Positions 1 through 5,587 of a stretch of DNA of 5,587 bases are shown here, in pieces (positions within the stretch are counted from its first letter, which is position 1; each line of letters opens with the position of its first letter). Made by a program: the position numbers and the translations under genes. Origin of the DNA: an uncultured Ruminococcus sp. GTDB taxonomy: Bacteria; Bacillota; Clostridia; Oscillospirales; Ruminococcaceae. The stretch lies in assembly GCF_946187255.1 (NCBI RefSeq), contig NZ_CAMHRZ010000231.1, positions 1 to 5,587 on the forward strand, given 5' to 3'. Below the pieces are notes generated by a model. It searched no databases and was not told the DNA's origin. It saw only the letters and a program-made list of their open reading frames with translations.

Positions 1-466
1 TTTCGCCATCGGTAAGCAGGTACGAACCTTCGGTACAGCTGTTATCCTGCTCCTCACCCGCTGTTCGCCCGATGATGCACACCGCAGTATCCGAAGTCTC
101 CGCCGCTTTGCCCACGAATTCATCATCAAGGGGCATCTCCTGCTGACACCAGGGCTCGCCGCCCCAGCCCTCGCCGTAATCGTAGGGGTGTTCGGCAACA
201 TAGCCCCTGTAAGCCTCCAGTACCTCAGTATTGAGCTTTGCTCCCGCTTCCAGCAGACCGTCCGTAATACCCGTGACCTTTGCCACGTTCACCATTCCGC
301 CCGAACCGGTGCCGCTTTTGTAATAGTCCAGCTGTATGCGTCCGAACACAGCTGTTTCCGCATTTTTGTCCAGCGGGAGCGCACCGTTGTTGCTGAGCAG
401 CACCGCCCCCTCCGCATTGACCTCCGCCGCCTTTTCAAGATATTTGTTCCAATCAAGCACAGCCAT
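1..466 (-). CDS. Glycoside hydrolase family 3 enzyme (beta-glucosidase-like), N-terminal part, cut by the left edge
   Basis: The first 155 codons are visible and stay open to base 1. The ATG at 466-464 follows a strong GGAGGT ribosome site with 8 bases between. Residues 19-32 read EGAVLLSNNGALPL, the signature that opens the so-called C-terminal domain of GH3 enzymes, and residues 133-142 read GRTAGEEQDN, a conserved motif of the same domain. It is followed by EGSYLLTDGE, again typical of the family. This domain normally follows the catalytic barrel. Here it comes first, so the barrel with the catalytic Asp is expected beyond the left edge; such swapped GH3 enzymes are known from rumen bacteria. 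No signal peptide is seen, so the enzyme is probably cytoplasmic and hydrolyses imported cellobiose or related beta-glucosides. The substrate is inferred and other GH3 specificities (xylosidase, glucosaminidase) remain possible. It is divergent from the dockerin gene. Confidence 0.9.
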   Translation of the reverse strand, partial: MAVLDWNKYLEKAAEVNAEGAVLLSNNGALPLDKNAETAVFGRIQLDYYKSGTGSGGMVNVAKVTGITDGLLEAGAKLNTEVLEAYRGYVAEHPYDYGEGWGGEPWCQQEMPLDDEFVGKAAETSDTAVCIIGRTAGEEQDNSCTEGSYLLTDGE

Positions 467-504
467 CTCACACGACCTCCATTCTGTATGATAGTTTTAT
501 AGCA

Positions 505-557
505 AACGGCATATCCGTTCCCGCAATATTTGCCGCTTGCTGTGATCATGCGGGAAC
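505..557. promoter_or_regulatory. Cluster of inverted repeats upstream of the GH3 gene (operator candidate)
   Basis: AACGG (505-509) and CCGTT (515-519) form a 5-bp inverted repeat around a 5-base centre, directly upstream of the -10-like TATAAA of the GH3 gene. Overlapping it, GTTCCCGCA (517-525) and TGCGGGAAC (549-557) form a perfect 9-bp inverted repeat whose arms start 32 bases apart, about three helical turns. Both are placed where a sugar-responsive repressor or activator could act on GH3 transcription. The function is inferred. The 9-bp pair could instead be a hairpin in a longer leader RNA. Confidence 0.35.
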
Positions 558-650
558 TGTAAGTTTCCCACAACCATTATTAACAATATACCATAAATAT
601 ATGAATTATTGATTAAGGTAAGATTTTCTATCGGTAAATGTTGGTGTATT

Positions 651-670
651 TGGCACGCAAACAGGTGCCA
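651..670. promoter_or_regulatory. TGGCAC-N8-GTGCCA inverted repeat upstream of the dockerin promoter
   Basis: A perfect 6-bp inverted repeat with an 8-base centre ends 17 bases before the -35 box at 688. This is a usual place for a transcription activator to bind. No regulator gene is in the window and I do not recognise the site, so it is an operator candidate only; a 6-bp repeat can also arise by chance. Confidence 0.3.
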
Positions 671-687
671 TCCTCTATATGCCGCTA

Positions 688-716
688 TTGACACATTTTG
701 TTAAATATGTTATGAT
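688..716 (+). promoter_or_regulatory. Consensus housekeeping-sigma promoter of the dockerin gene
   Basis: TTGACA (688-693) matches the -35 consensus exactly. TATGAT (711-716) matches the -10 consensus at five of six bases. The spacer is the optimal 17 bp. Transcription should begin near 722-724, giving a leader of about 75 bases before the ATG at 799. The near-consensus elements suggest strong basal expression. Confidence 0.85.
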
Positions 717-734
717 ATCGAAAGTGTTATACCT

Positions 735-778
735 GCCGTTTTTTTCGCGGACGATCACATACCTGCGGGATAAACGGC
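735..778 (+). promoter_or_regulatory. Predicted hairpin in the 5' leader of the dockerin mRNA
   Basis: GCCGTTT (735-741) pairs perfectly with AAACGGC (772-778). After one T-T mismatch, pairing continues inward: 743-745 with 768-770 (one A-U and two G-U pairs), CGC 746-748 with GCG 765-767, then GG 749-750 with CC 762-763 around a bulged 764. The loop is 751-761. The fold would start about 12 bases after the predicted transcript end and finish 7 bases before the Shine-Dalgarno. It could protect the mRNA 5' end or influence translation. It matches no riboswitch I know. Confidence 0.4.
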
Positions 779-785
779 TCAAACT

Positions 786-791
786 AAGGAG
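786..791 (+). promoter_or_regulatory. Shine-Dalgarno site fixing the dockerin gene start
   Basis: AAGGAG sits 7 bases before the ATG at 799. This decides the start over the in-frame ATG at 679, which lies upstream of the promoter and would place 40 implausible residues ahead of a good signal peptide. Confidence 0.9.
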
Positions 792-798
792 TGTTTTT

Positions 799-2304
799 AT
801 GCTGAAACAAAAGATCAACAGGATACTGTCACTGCTGTCGGCAGCAGTCATGATGACCGCACTGCCCGTCAGCGCAGGCGCAGAGAACATCGATGTCTCA
901 AAAGTTGACAGCACCATCAATGTGCGGGTGAACAAGCCCTACCTCAACTTTGTGATAAAAAACAACAGCGGGCTGAACAGCATCGAGTTCACCGACCTTA
1001 AACTGGCGCTGAAAAATTCGTCAGGCAAAACAGTGGCGGAATTCTCCGACAAGGACAGCATCAAAAAGATATACGACGACCGTATGTATGATTTTTCGGA
1101 TTATCACGCCCCCGAAGATCTGACATATTTCCCGATAAACGAAAAATACGCCGATATATACGACGTTTTCACCCCCGATAAGTACAAGGGCAGAGCGCCT
1201 TCGGGTATGCTTTACAACAAGTCGGGCGGCGGCATCACCGATGAAAACGGCAATGTATACATCCGCCCCTCCGATGAGTACTACTACATCTACAACGACA
1301 AGGACAAGCTGAAAATAATCGACAGGATGACCGTTCCCGCCAACACCGTCCGCGTGATGAACGATAAAAACCATGTCACCCTGAAAGACACCACGACTTT
1401 CTTCTATCTCAAACCCGAATCCTCATCGACCCTCAGAAGCGATTGTCCTTCGGGCAAGCCCTACAAGCTGTATGAACACGGCGGCGAGATGACGGATCTC
1501 CGCGCAGATGCAGGAAGCTACCATGTGTGCGTCAACGGCTGTATCTCAGGCGGAAACTGCTGTGTCGTGCCAAAAACATCCGTTGAGTACTACAAGGTGA
1601 AAATGAAATTCAACGATGCTTTTCCGGGCATCGCAAAAAGCGACCTGACCATAGACTACTATTACCAGAACGAAAAGCTCAAATTCGATCTTCGCGGCGA
1701 TCAGTCAAAAAACTGCTTTTCCGCCATGTATGTCAGCGGTTCTGTACTCAGTTCCCCGATACCCGATAAGGACGGATACGTTGAATTCTGGGTCAGCAGC
1801 CAGACCCTCAGCGCTTATATCGAGTATGATTTCACCGTAAAGTCGAAGTTCTCATCGGGCGGCGGCGGCGGTTCGGCAGTTGTCGCAAAATTCCCGAAAA
1901 AAGTGGAGAAGATAAACAGTATCTTTGAATTCCCGCAGTCGGGACTTTGCCTTTACAACATCAAGCCCGACACCTACACACTGAAGATAACTTCTCCCGC
2001 CCTTGCCCGCGACTATATCGTGAAGGACGCAAAGATCACAGTTACAGACACCAAGAAGATACAGAAGGCGACTTTCACCATCGAAAAAAGACCTCTCCTT
2101 CTGGGGGACTGCAACCGCGACGGCGTTATCGATGTCACCGATGCTTCCATAATTTCCGCCCACGTCAAGGGCATCAAAAAGCTGGAAGGCAGGAACCTCA
2201 CCGTTGCCGATGTGAACGAGGACAAAAAAGTCAACATCTCTGATGTCGGTATGATAACAGCACACGTCTGCTGCATAAAGCGCATCCCCAAGAAGTATGT
2301 ATAA
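799..2304 (+). CDS. Secreted protein of unknown function with a C-terminal type I dockerin
   Basis: This 501-residue protein begins with a signal peptide: KQK near the start, a hydrophobic stretch to about residue 25, and a likely cut after AGA (residue 28). Residues 30-350 are rich in Asp, Lys and Tyr, look beta-rich, and match no catalytic family I recognise. A five-glycine linker (354-358) leads to a second, probably beta-sandwich domain (about 365-430). Residues 435-496 are a dockerin with two calcium loops. The first has ligands D437, N439, D441, D445 and D448; the second has D471, N473, D475, N479 and D482. Each loop is followed by a helix with AHV. Dockerins bind cohesins on scaffoldins, so the protein is probably carried on a cellulosome-like surface complex as a structural, binding or unrecognised enzymatic part. 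Ten cysteines remain in the mature protein, with a C-x3-C-x5-CC cluster at 244-255. It has its own promoter and terminator and ends in tandem TAA stops. Confidence 0.92.
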   Translation: MLKQKINRILSLLSAAVMMTALPVSAGAENIDVSKVDSTINVRVNKPYLNFVIKNNSGLNSIEFTDLKLALKNSSGKTVAEFSDKDSIKKIYDDRMYDFSDYHAPEDLTYFPINEKYADIYDVFTPDKYKGRAPSGMLYNKSGGGITDENGNVYIRPSDEYYYIYNDKDKLKIIDRMTVPANTVRVMNDKNHVTLKDTTTFFYLKPESSSTLRSDCPSGKPYKLYEHGGEMTDLRADAGSYHVCVNGCISGGNCCVVPKTSVEYYKVKMKFNDAFPGIAKSDLTIDYYYQNEKLKFDLRGDQSKNCFSAMYVSGSVLSSPIPDKDGYVEFWVSSQTLSAYIEYDFTVKSKFSSGGGGGSAVVAKFPKKVEKINSIFEFPQSGLCLYNIKPDTYTLKITSPALARDYIVKDAKITVTDTKKIQKATFTIEKRPLLLGDCNRDGVIDVTDASIISAHVKGIKKLEGRNLTVADVNEDKKVNISDVGMITAHVCCIKRIPKKYV

Positions 2305-2342
2305 TAAGTCTTCCCCGACCGGCAGCTGCTGATACAAATATC

Positions 2343-2379
2343 AAGCCCCGAAGCATTGATCTTGCTTCGGGGCTTTGTT
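2343..2379. terminator. Bidirectional intrinsic terminator between convergent genes
   Basis: AAGCCCCGAAGC (2343-2354) and GCTTCGGGGCTT (2364-2375) form a perfect 12-bp stem with a 9-base loop. On the plus strand the stem runs into TTTGTTAT and lies 39 bases after the dockerin stop. On the minus strand it starts 10 bases after the stop of the small gene and is followed by TTGATATTT. The U-tracts are short on both sides, but the stem is strong and sits exactly between the converging genes. Confidence 0.87.
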
Positions 2380-2384
2380 ATCGA

Positions 2385-2744
2385 TCATACAGGAAAGCTC
2401 TTTCCGTCTTTAATTTGCAAAGGGACTGCTTCGCCCTCATGGGTCGCCCATGATATCACCTTTGCGGCAAACGCAGGTGTGATGATTTCGGGGATATCAA
2501 AAGGAAGCCGGTATCTCTTCCATATACCGTCGGTCTTTTCGGTCTTGAAAAGTCTTCCTTTGCTTATCAGATACGGAGTCTCCGTTTTCAGCGGACAAGC
2601 AAGCACACAGCTTTTATCCTCCGATACTATGTTCAGAAGATAATGATCTGACTCATCATCCTGCGACACATACCAGATATACTCTTTATCGTCCACTATT
2701 ATCTTTCTTCTTCCCGCTTTAAGTACACCCACAGATATCACCAC
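2385..2744 (-). CDS. Small hypothetical protein downstream of the FtsX-type permease
   Basis: The protein has 119 residues if it starts at the GTG at 2744. I do not assign a function. It has no signal peptide or membrane segment. The opening GRRKIIVDDKEYIWYV (residues 11-26), the segment GIWKRYRLPF (about 74-83) and the ending around VISWATHEGE resemble small, soluble, uncharacterised proteins widespread in bacteria; that is recollection, not a search. It starts 12 bases after the permease stop on the same strand and ends just before a terminator, so it is probably the last gene of the permease operon. The start is uncertain: 2744 has only a weak GGTGG far upstream, while the in-frame GTG at 2732 has GGTGGTG at a better distance. 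The reading frame is open back to the permease TAA, with which it is in frame. Confidence 0.7.
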   Translation of the reverse strand: MVISVGVLKAGRRKIIVDDKEYIWYVSQDDESDHYLLNIVSEDKSCVLACPLKTETPYLISKGRLFKTEKTDGIWKRYRLPFDIPEIITPAFAAKVISWATHEGEAVPLQIKDGKSFPV

Positions 2745-2756
2745 CGCAAACGTGCT

Positions 2757-5587
2757 TTATTCCACCGATTTCAGGCTCTCCGCCATGTTGATCTTTTCCA
2801 GCTTGTTCTCCATGACCAGATTTACCGCCAGATTGAACAGGAAGGTCAGCCCGACGCTGTACAAATAACTCTGCACGAGTATGCGCTCCTTGAAACGCAC
2901 CATATCCACCACTATCTGCGACATTACAAAGTGCAGCAGCAGCTTGCCCAGCACCAGTCCCACCGCAATGCCCAGACTTGTCAGGAAAAGGTTTTCTCTC
3001 AGCACATAGGCGGAAGTTTCCTTTTTGAAGAAGCCCAGCACCTTTATGGTAGCTATCTCCCTCTCACGCTCGGTGATATTTATATTGGTGAGGTTGTACA
3101 GCACGATGAACGCCAGCCCCGCCGCGCATATTATCACAAGCAGTACGATGTAGTCAAGACTCGCCATCGTATCGGTCAAGCGCTTTTTAAGGTCGTTGAA
3201 CAGAGTTATGTTCTTTACGCATTCCAGATCTGCGAGTTCGGTCTGTGCCTGATATACATCGGTACCTTTCGGGAATATGAGGTACGCCTCATTCAGTCCC
3301 GCATTCTCGCCCAACTGTCTGCTCACAGCTTCACGCGGTACAAAAACGTAGTTGTAAACATGATTGTCGAACACCGCCTTTACAGTATATTCCATCGTTC
3401 TCATGTTCTCGTCGCGGAGGGTTATCCTGTCTCCCGCTTTAACGCCGTATCTTTCGGATACGCTTATACTTACAAAGGCTTCATCACCCGAGGGTGCCTC
3501 CAGGTCATTGCCCTCCATATCCCTGAAATTCACACTGCCCTTAAGGTCGGAAAAATCCGTCGGTGCCATCAGCGTTATGCTTTTGGTCACGTCTTTTTTC
3601 ACAAGATCCCATGTTCCCGCATACAGGCAGGCACTGCGGACCTTCATATCCTCCAGCTTGTCCCTGAGTTCTGCGGGCATATCACCGTCATCATCGGAAG
3701 AATAGTTTACCGATGCATCCGCGGTGACTATCTCCTCATACTGCACATTTGCAAAGCCTGCTATCGAATCCTTGATGCCGAAGCCCGTCAGCAGCAGTGC
3801 CGTACAGCCGCTGATACCCACTATCATCATGAAGAAGCGCTTCTTGTAGCGGAATATGTTCCTTATGGATACTTTGTGCAGGAACTTCATCCTGTTCCAT
3901 ATAAACGGGAAGTATTCAAGCAGTACTCTCTTGCCAGCCTTGGGCGCTTTCGGGCGCATAAGCCCCGCCGCAGTCTCACTCAGTTCATACCTGCATGACA
4001 TCCATGCCGCTCCCACCGAGCAGAACAGCGATACTGCTATCGCCACCGATGCCAGCTTCGGGTCAAAGAGGTAATCGAGATCCTTTTCTATGTACATGAG
4101 CTTATAGGTAGCCCATATGACCTTCGGGAACAATATGGTACCGAGCCCGAACCCGAGAGTACACCCCAGTACTGCGGCACTGCCCGCATAGAACGTGAAC
4201 TTGCCCATTATTGAGCGCTCCGAGTAGCCCAACGCTTTCAGTGTACCTATCTGCGTGCGGCGCTCCTCCACCATGCGGCTCATGGTGGTCATGCAGACCA
4301 GCGCAGCCACCAATATGAAAAACAGCGGGAACACCTTTGCCACCTGCCCGACTATGGCAGAGTCGTTCTCAAAACAGGCATAGCCGATATTCGTGTTCCT
4401 GTCCAGCAGGAACACATCGGGCTTTTTCAGGTCACGGAGCTCCTTTTCACCGTCCGCCAGCTCGCTTTCAGCCTTTGCTATCTCCTCATCGAAGGAAGTC
4501 ACACCGTCGGCGTATTCCTCCTCACCGTCCTCGTACTTTTTCAGCCCGTCCTCGTATTCGGCTTTGCCGTCCTCATATTCCTTTTTGCCCTTTTCGAGTT
4601 CAGCCTTGCCCTCCGCCAGCTGCTTTACGCCGTCATCGTACTGCGCCTTTCCGCTGTCGTACTGCGCCTTGCCCGAATAGTACTGCGAAAGCGATGCACT
4701 GTACTGCGCATATCCCTGTTCGTACTGCTTCTTCCCTGCTTCCAGCTGCGCTCTGCCATCAGCCAGCTGTGCCGCCTGCGCTTCGAGTTCCGCTTTGCCT
4801 GCTTCCAGTTCAGCCCGCTTCTGCGCCAGTTCCGCACTGCCCGCACTGAGCTGTGCCTGCGCCGCATCCAGCTGCGCCTGCGCATCATTCAGCTGTACCG
4901 CATATTCTTCGGGCAGCATATCTATCATATCAATGTACATCCCGTACTGATCGATAAAAGCCGCCCACTGCTCATTCAGCGCCGCCGTCTGCGTATCCAG
5001 TTCTTTCTGACCCGCATCCAGCTGTGCTTCGCCGTCTTCCAGCTGTGCCCTTGCCGCCGCCAGAGCCGCTTCGCCCTCTGTCAGCTTCTTTTCGTTCGCG
5101 TCTATCTCAGCCTTGCTCGCCGCCAGCTGTGCCGCCGCCTTATCCAGCTCCGCTTTGCCGTTCGTCAGAGTCCTTCCGCTGCTGTCCAGAGTTTTCTTCG
5201 CATCCGCCAGCTTTTTCTCGTTATCGGCTATTTCCTTTTCACCGTCGGATATCTCCTTTTCGGCATCCGCCAGCTTTTGCTCCGCATCCTCCAGCTGATC
5301 CTTTGCGTCATCCAGTTCAGCACGCGCGTCGTCCAACTTCTGCTGACCTTCCGCTCTTGCGTCTTCCAACTTTTTCCTGCCGTCCGCCAGTTCGTCCTCA
5401 GCGTCGGATACTATCCTTCCGTACCTTTCCTCCGCCTGCTTTTCGGCAGCATCTTCCCAGTCTTCCTCTTTTTCGGACATATAATCCTTGTAATCGTCGG
5501 TATACACATCCAGCTCATGATCCAGCTTTATATAAAGCTCGCTGTACGCTTCCATATCGAATGCGTCCTTTTTGAGCATTATGTACC
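2757..5587 (-). CDS. FtsX/MacB-like ABC transporter permease with a long coiled-coil domain, cut at the 5' end
   Basis: The frame is open from the right edge to the TAA at 2759-2757. The first Met (5579) is probably internal: it has no ribosome site, and the preceding codons give YIMLKKDAFDMEAY, like the middle of a family domain. Numbering from that Met, residues 38-385 form a coiled-coil hairpin with a turn near 221-226. Membrane segments lie near 412-434, 462-487 and 508-527, then 580-600, and finally 808-830, 862-885 and 904-922. A second extracytoplasmic domain covers about 601-805. Each half has the FtsX coupling motif after a membrane segment: EERRTQIGTLKALG (438-451) and EREREIATIKVLG (837-849). 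With one further N-terminal helix outside the window this gives the usual four-plus-four layout. Such permeases work with a separate cytoplasmic ATPase, often encoded next door, and use ATP to drive movements in the outer domains. The substrate is unknown; lipoprotein, lipid, peptide or envelope-control roles are all possible. Confidence 0.9.
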   Translation of the reverse strand, partial: YIMLKKDAFDMEAYSELYIKLDHELDVYTDDYKDYMSEKEEDWEDAAEKQAEERYGRIVSDAEDELADGRKKLEDARAEGQQKLDDARAELDDAKDQLEDAEQKLADAEKEISDGEKEIADNEKKLADAKKTLDSSGRTLTNGKAELDKAAAQLAASKAEIDANEKKLTEGEAALAAARAQLEDGEAQLDAGQKELDTQTAALNEQWAAFIDQYGMYIDMIDMLPEEYAVQLNDAQAQLDAAQAQLSAGSAELAQKRAELEAGKAELEAQAAQLADGRAQLEAGKKQYEQGYAQYSASLSQYYSGKAQYDSGKAQYDDGVKQLAEGKAELEKGKKEYEDGKAEYEDGLKKYEDGEEEYADGVTSFDEEIAKAESELADGEKELRDLKKPDVFLLDRNTNIGYACFENDSAIVGQVAKVFPLFFILVAALVCMTTMSRMVEERRTQIGTLKALGYSERSIMGKFTFYAGSAAVLGCTLGFGLGTILFPKVIWATYKLMYIEKDLDYLFDPKLASVAIAVSLFCSVGAAWMSCRYELSETAAGLMRPKAPKAGKRVLLEYFPFIWNRMKFLHKVSIRNIFRYKKRFFMMIVGISGCTALLLTGFGIKDSIAGFANVQYEEIVTADASVNYSSDDDGDMPAELRDKLEDMKVRSACLYAGTWDLVKKDVTKSITLMAPTDFSDLKGSVNFRDMEGNDLEAPSGDEAFVSISVSERYGVKAGDRITLRDENMRTMEYTVKAVFDNHVYNYVFVPREAVSRQLGENAGLNEAYLIFPKGTDVYQAQTELADLECVKNITLFNDLKKRLTDTMASLDYIVLLVIICAAGLAFIVLYNLTNINITEREREIATIKVLGFFKKETSAYVLRENLFLTSLGIAVGLVLGKLLLHFVMSQIVVDMVRFKERILVQSYLYSVGLTFLFNLAVNLVMENKLEKINMAESLKSVE
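4449..5381 (-). repeat. Heptad repeats encoding the coiled-coil hairpin of the permease
   Basis: This part of the permease is built from seven-residue units (21 bases) of the form G-K-x-E-L/Y-x-D. Glycine falls on every seventh residue from 303 to 359, nine times running. In the first arm, residues 78 to 197 carry a small residue (Gly, Ala, Ser, Asn or Thr) at all 18 heptad positions. The DNA shows the same period: GTACTGC recurs at 4638, 4659, 4680, 4701 and 4722 on the plus strand. It resembles the xxxLxxG heptad repeats known from YhgE/Pip-type membrane proteins. Confidence 0.85.

Larger units (their letters stand above)
467..798. other. Divergent intergenic region between the GH3 and dockerin genes
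   Basis: These 332 bases hold no convincing gene. The GH3-proximal half contains inverted repeats, the middle (about 575-630) is very AT-rich, and the dockerin-proximal part holds a strong rightward promoter and a leader that can fold. A start for the rightward gene at 679 would place the promoter inside the coding region and is not accepted. For the GH3 gene the best -10 candidate is TATAAA on the minus strand at 501-496, but its possible -35 (TTGCGG, 526-521) is poor and 19 bp away, so that promoter is unresolved. Confidence 0.8.

Noticed and set aside
188..502. Open frame of 104 codons on the plus strand
   Set aside because: It lies opposite the GH3 start, covers the GH3 ribosome site, and has no family features.
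651..668. Possible sigma-54 promoter beginning TGGCACG
   Set aside because: The -12 GC does not fall at the required spacing; GC at 667-668 is about 3 bases too far, and a strong ordinary promoter follows at 688.
735..750. CCG followed by a run of seven T as an intrinsic terminator in the leader
   Set aside because: There is no GC-rich stem before the T run; the T bases instead form part of the predicted leader hairpin.
679..798. Upstream extension of the dockerin gene to an ATG at 679
   Set aside because: It would contain the -35 and -10 boxes, has no ribosome site, and would bury a clear signal peptide that starts at 799.
2931..3998. Long open frame (355 codons) on the plus strand opposite the permease
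   Set aside because: It is antisense to a well-supported coding region, has no ribosome site, and its protein is His/Tyr/Arg-rich without domains, as expected from a mirror frame.
4425..5468. Coiled-coil region as a separate structural or surface gene
   Set aside because: It is continuous in frame with the FtsX membrane modules, and such an insert is usual between the first and second membrane segments in this permease group.
5024..5575. Pro/Arg/Ser-rich open frame on the plus strand
   Set aside because: It is the antisense of the coiled-coil heptads; the composition follows from reversed GCC, CAG and CTT codons.

Overview
The window looks like part of a genome from a fibre-degrading anaerobe of the Ruminococcus type (Bacillota, Oscillospiraceae). 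Two things suggest this. The first is a secreted protein ending in a dockerin whose helices read AHVKGIK and AHVCCIK, a wording typical of Ruminococcus dockerins. The second is the start of a family 3 glycoside hydrolase that opens with the domain normally found at the C-terminus, an arrangement known from rumen beta-glucosidases. The genus is an inference from motifs; no search was run.

Layout. Bases 1-466 (minus) hold the first 155 codons of the GH3 enzyme, which runs off the left edge. Bases 467-798 are a divergent intergenic region. It contains a near-perfect sigma-A-type promoter for the rightward gene (TTGACA, 17 bp, TATGAT at 688-716), several inverted repeats on the GH3 side, and a predicted hairpin in the leader of the rightward gene. 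Bases 799-2304 (plus) encode a 501-residue secreted dockerin protein whose body I do not recognise. A perfect 12-bp terminator stem at 2343-2375 lies between two converging transcription units. From the right come a large FtsX-type ABC transporter permease (2757 to beyond 5587, minus) and, 12 bases after it, a small 119-residue protein of unknown function (2385-2744, minus).

How the genes fit together. The dockerin protein and the GH3 enzyme are divergent neighbours that both fit plant-polysaccharide use: one probably docks on a cohesin-bearing scaffold at the cell surface, the other cleaves glucosides or related sugars. The permease is a double FtsX/MacB-like module. Its N-terminal membrane segment lies outside the window, and its first extracytoplasmic domain carries a long coiled-coil hairpin. 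Its ATPase partner would be expected just past the right edge.

I see no clear evidence of an undescribed system. The points most worth a second look are the symmetric small-residue heptad hairpin of the permease, the cysteine-rich body of the dockerin protein, the structured leader of its mRNA, and the small gene that lies in frame directly after the permease stop codon. There are no tRNA or rRNA genes, CRISPR arrays, insertion sequences or phage genes in the window.
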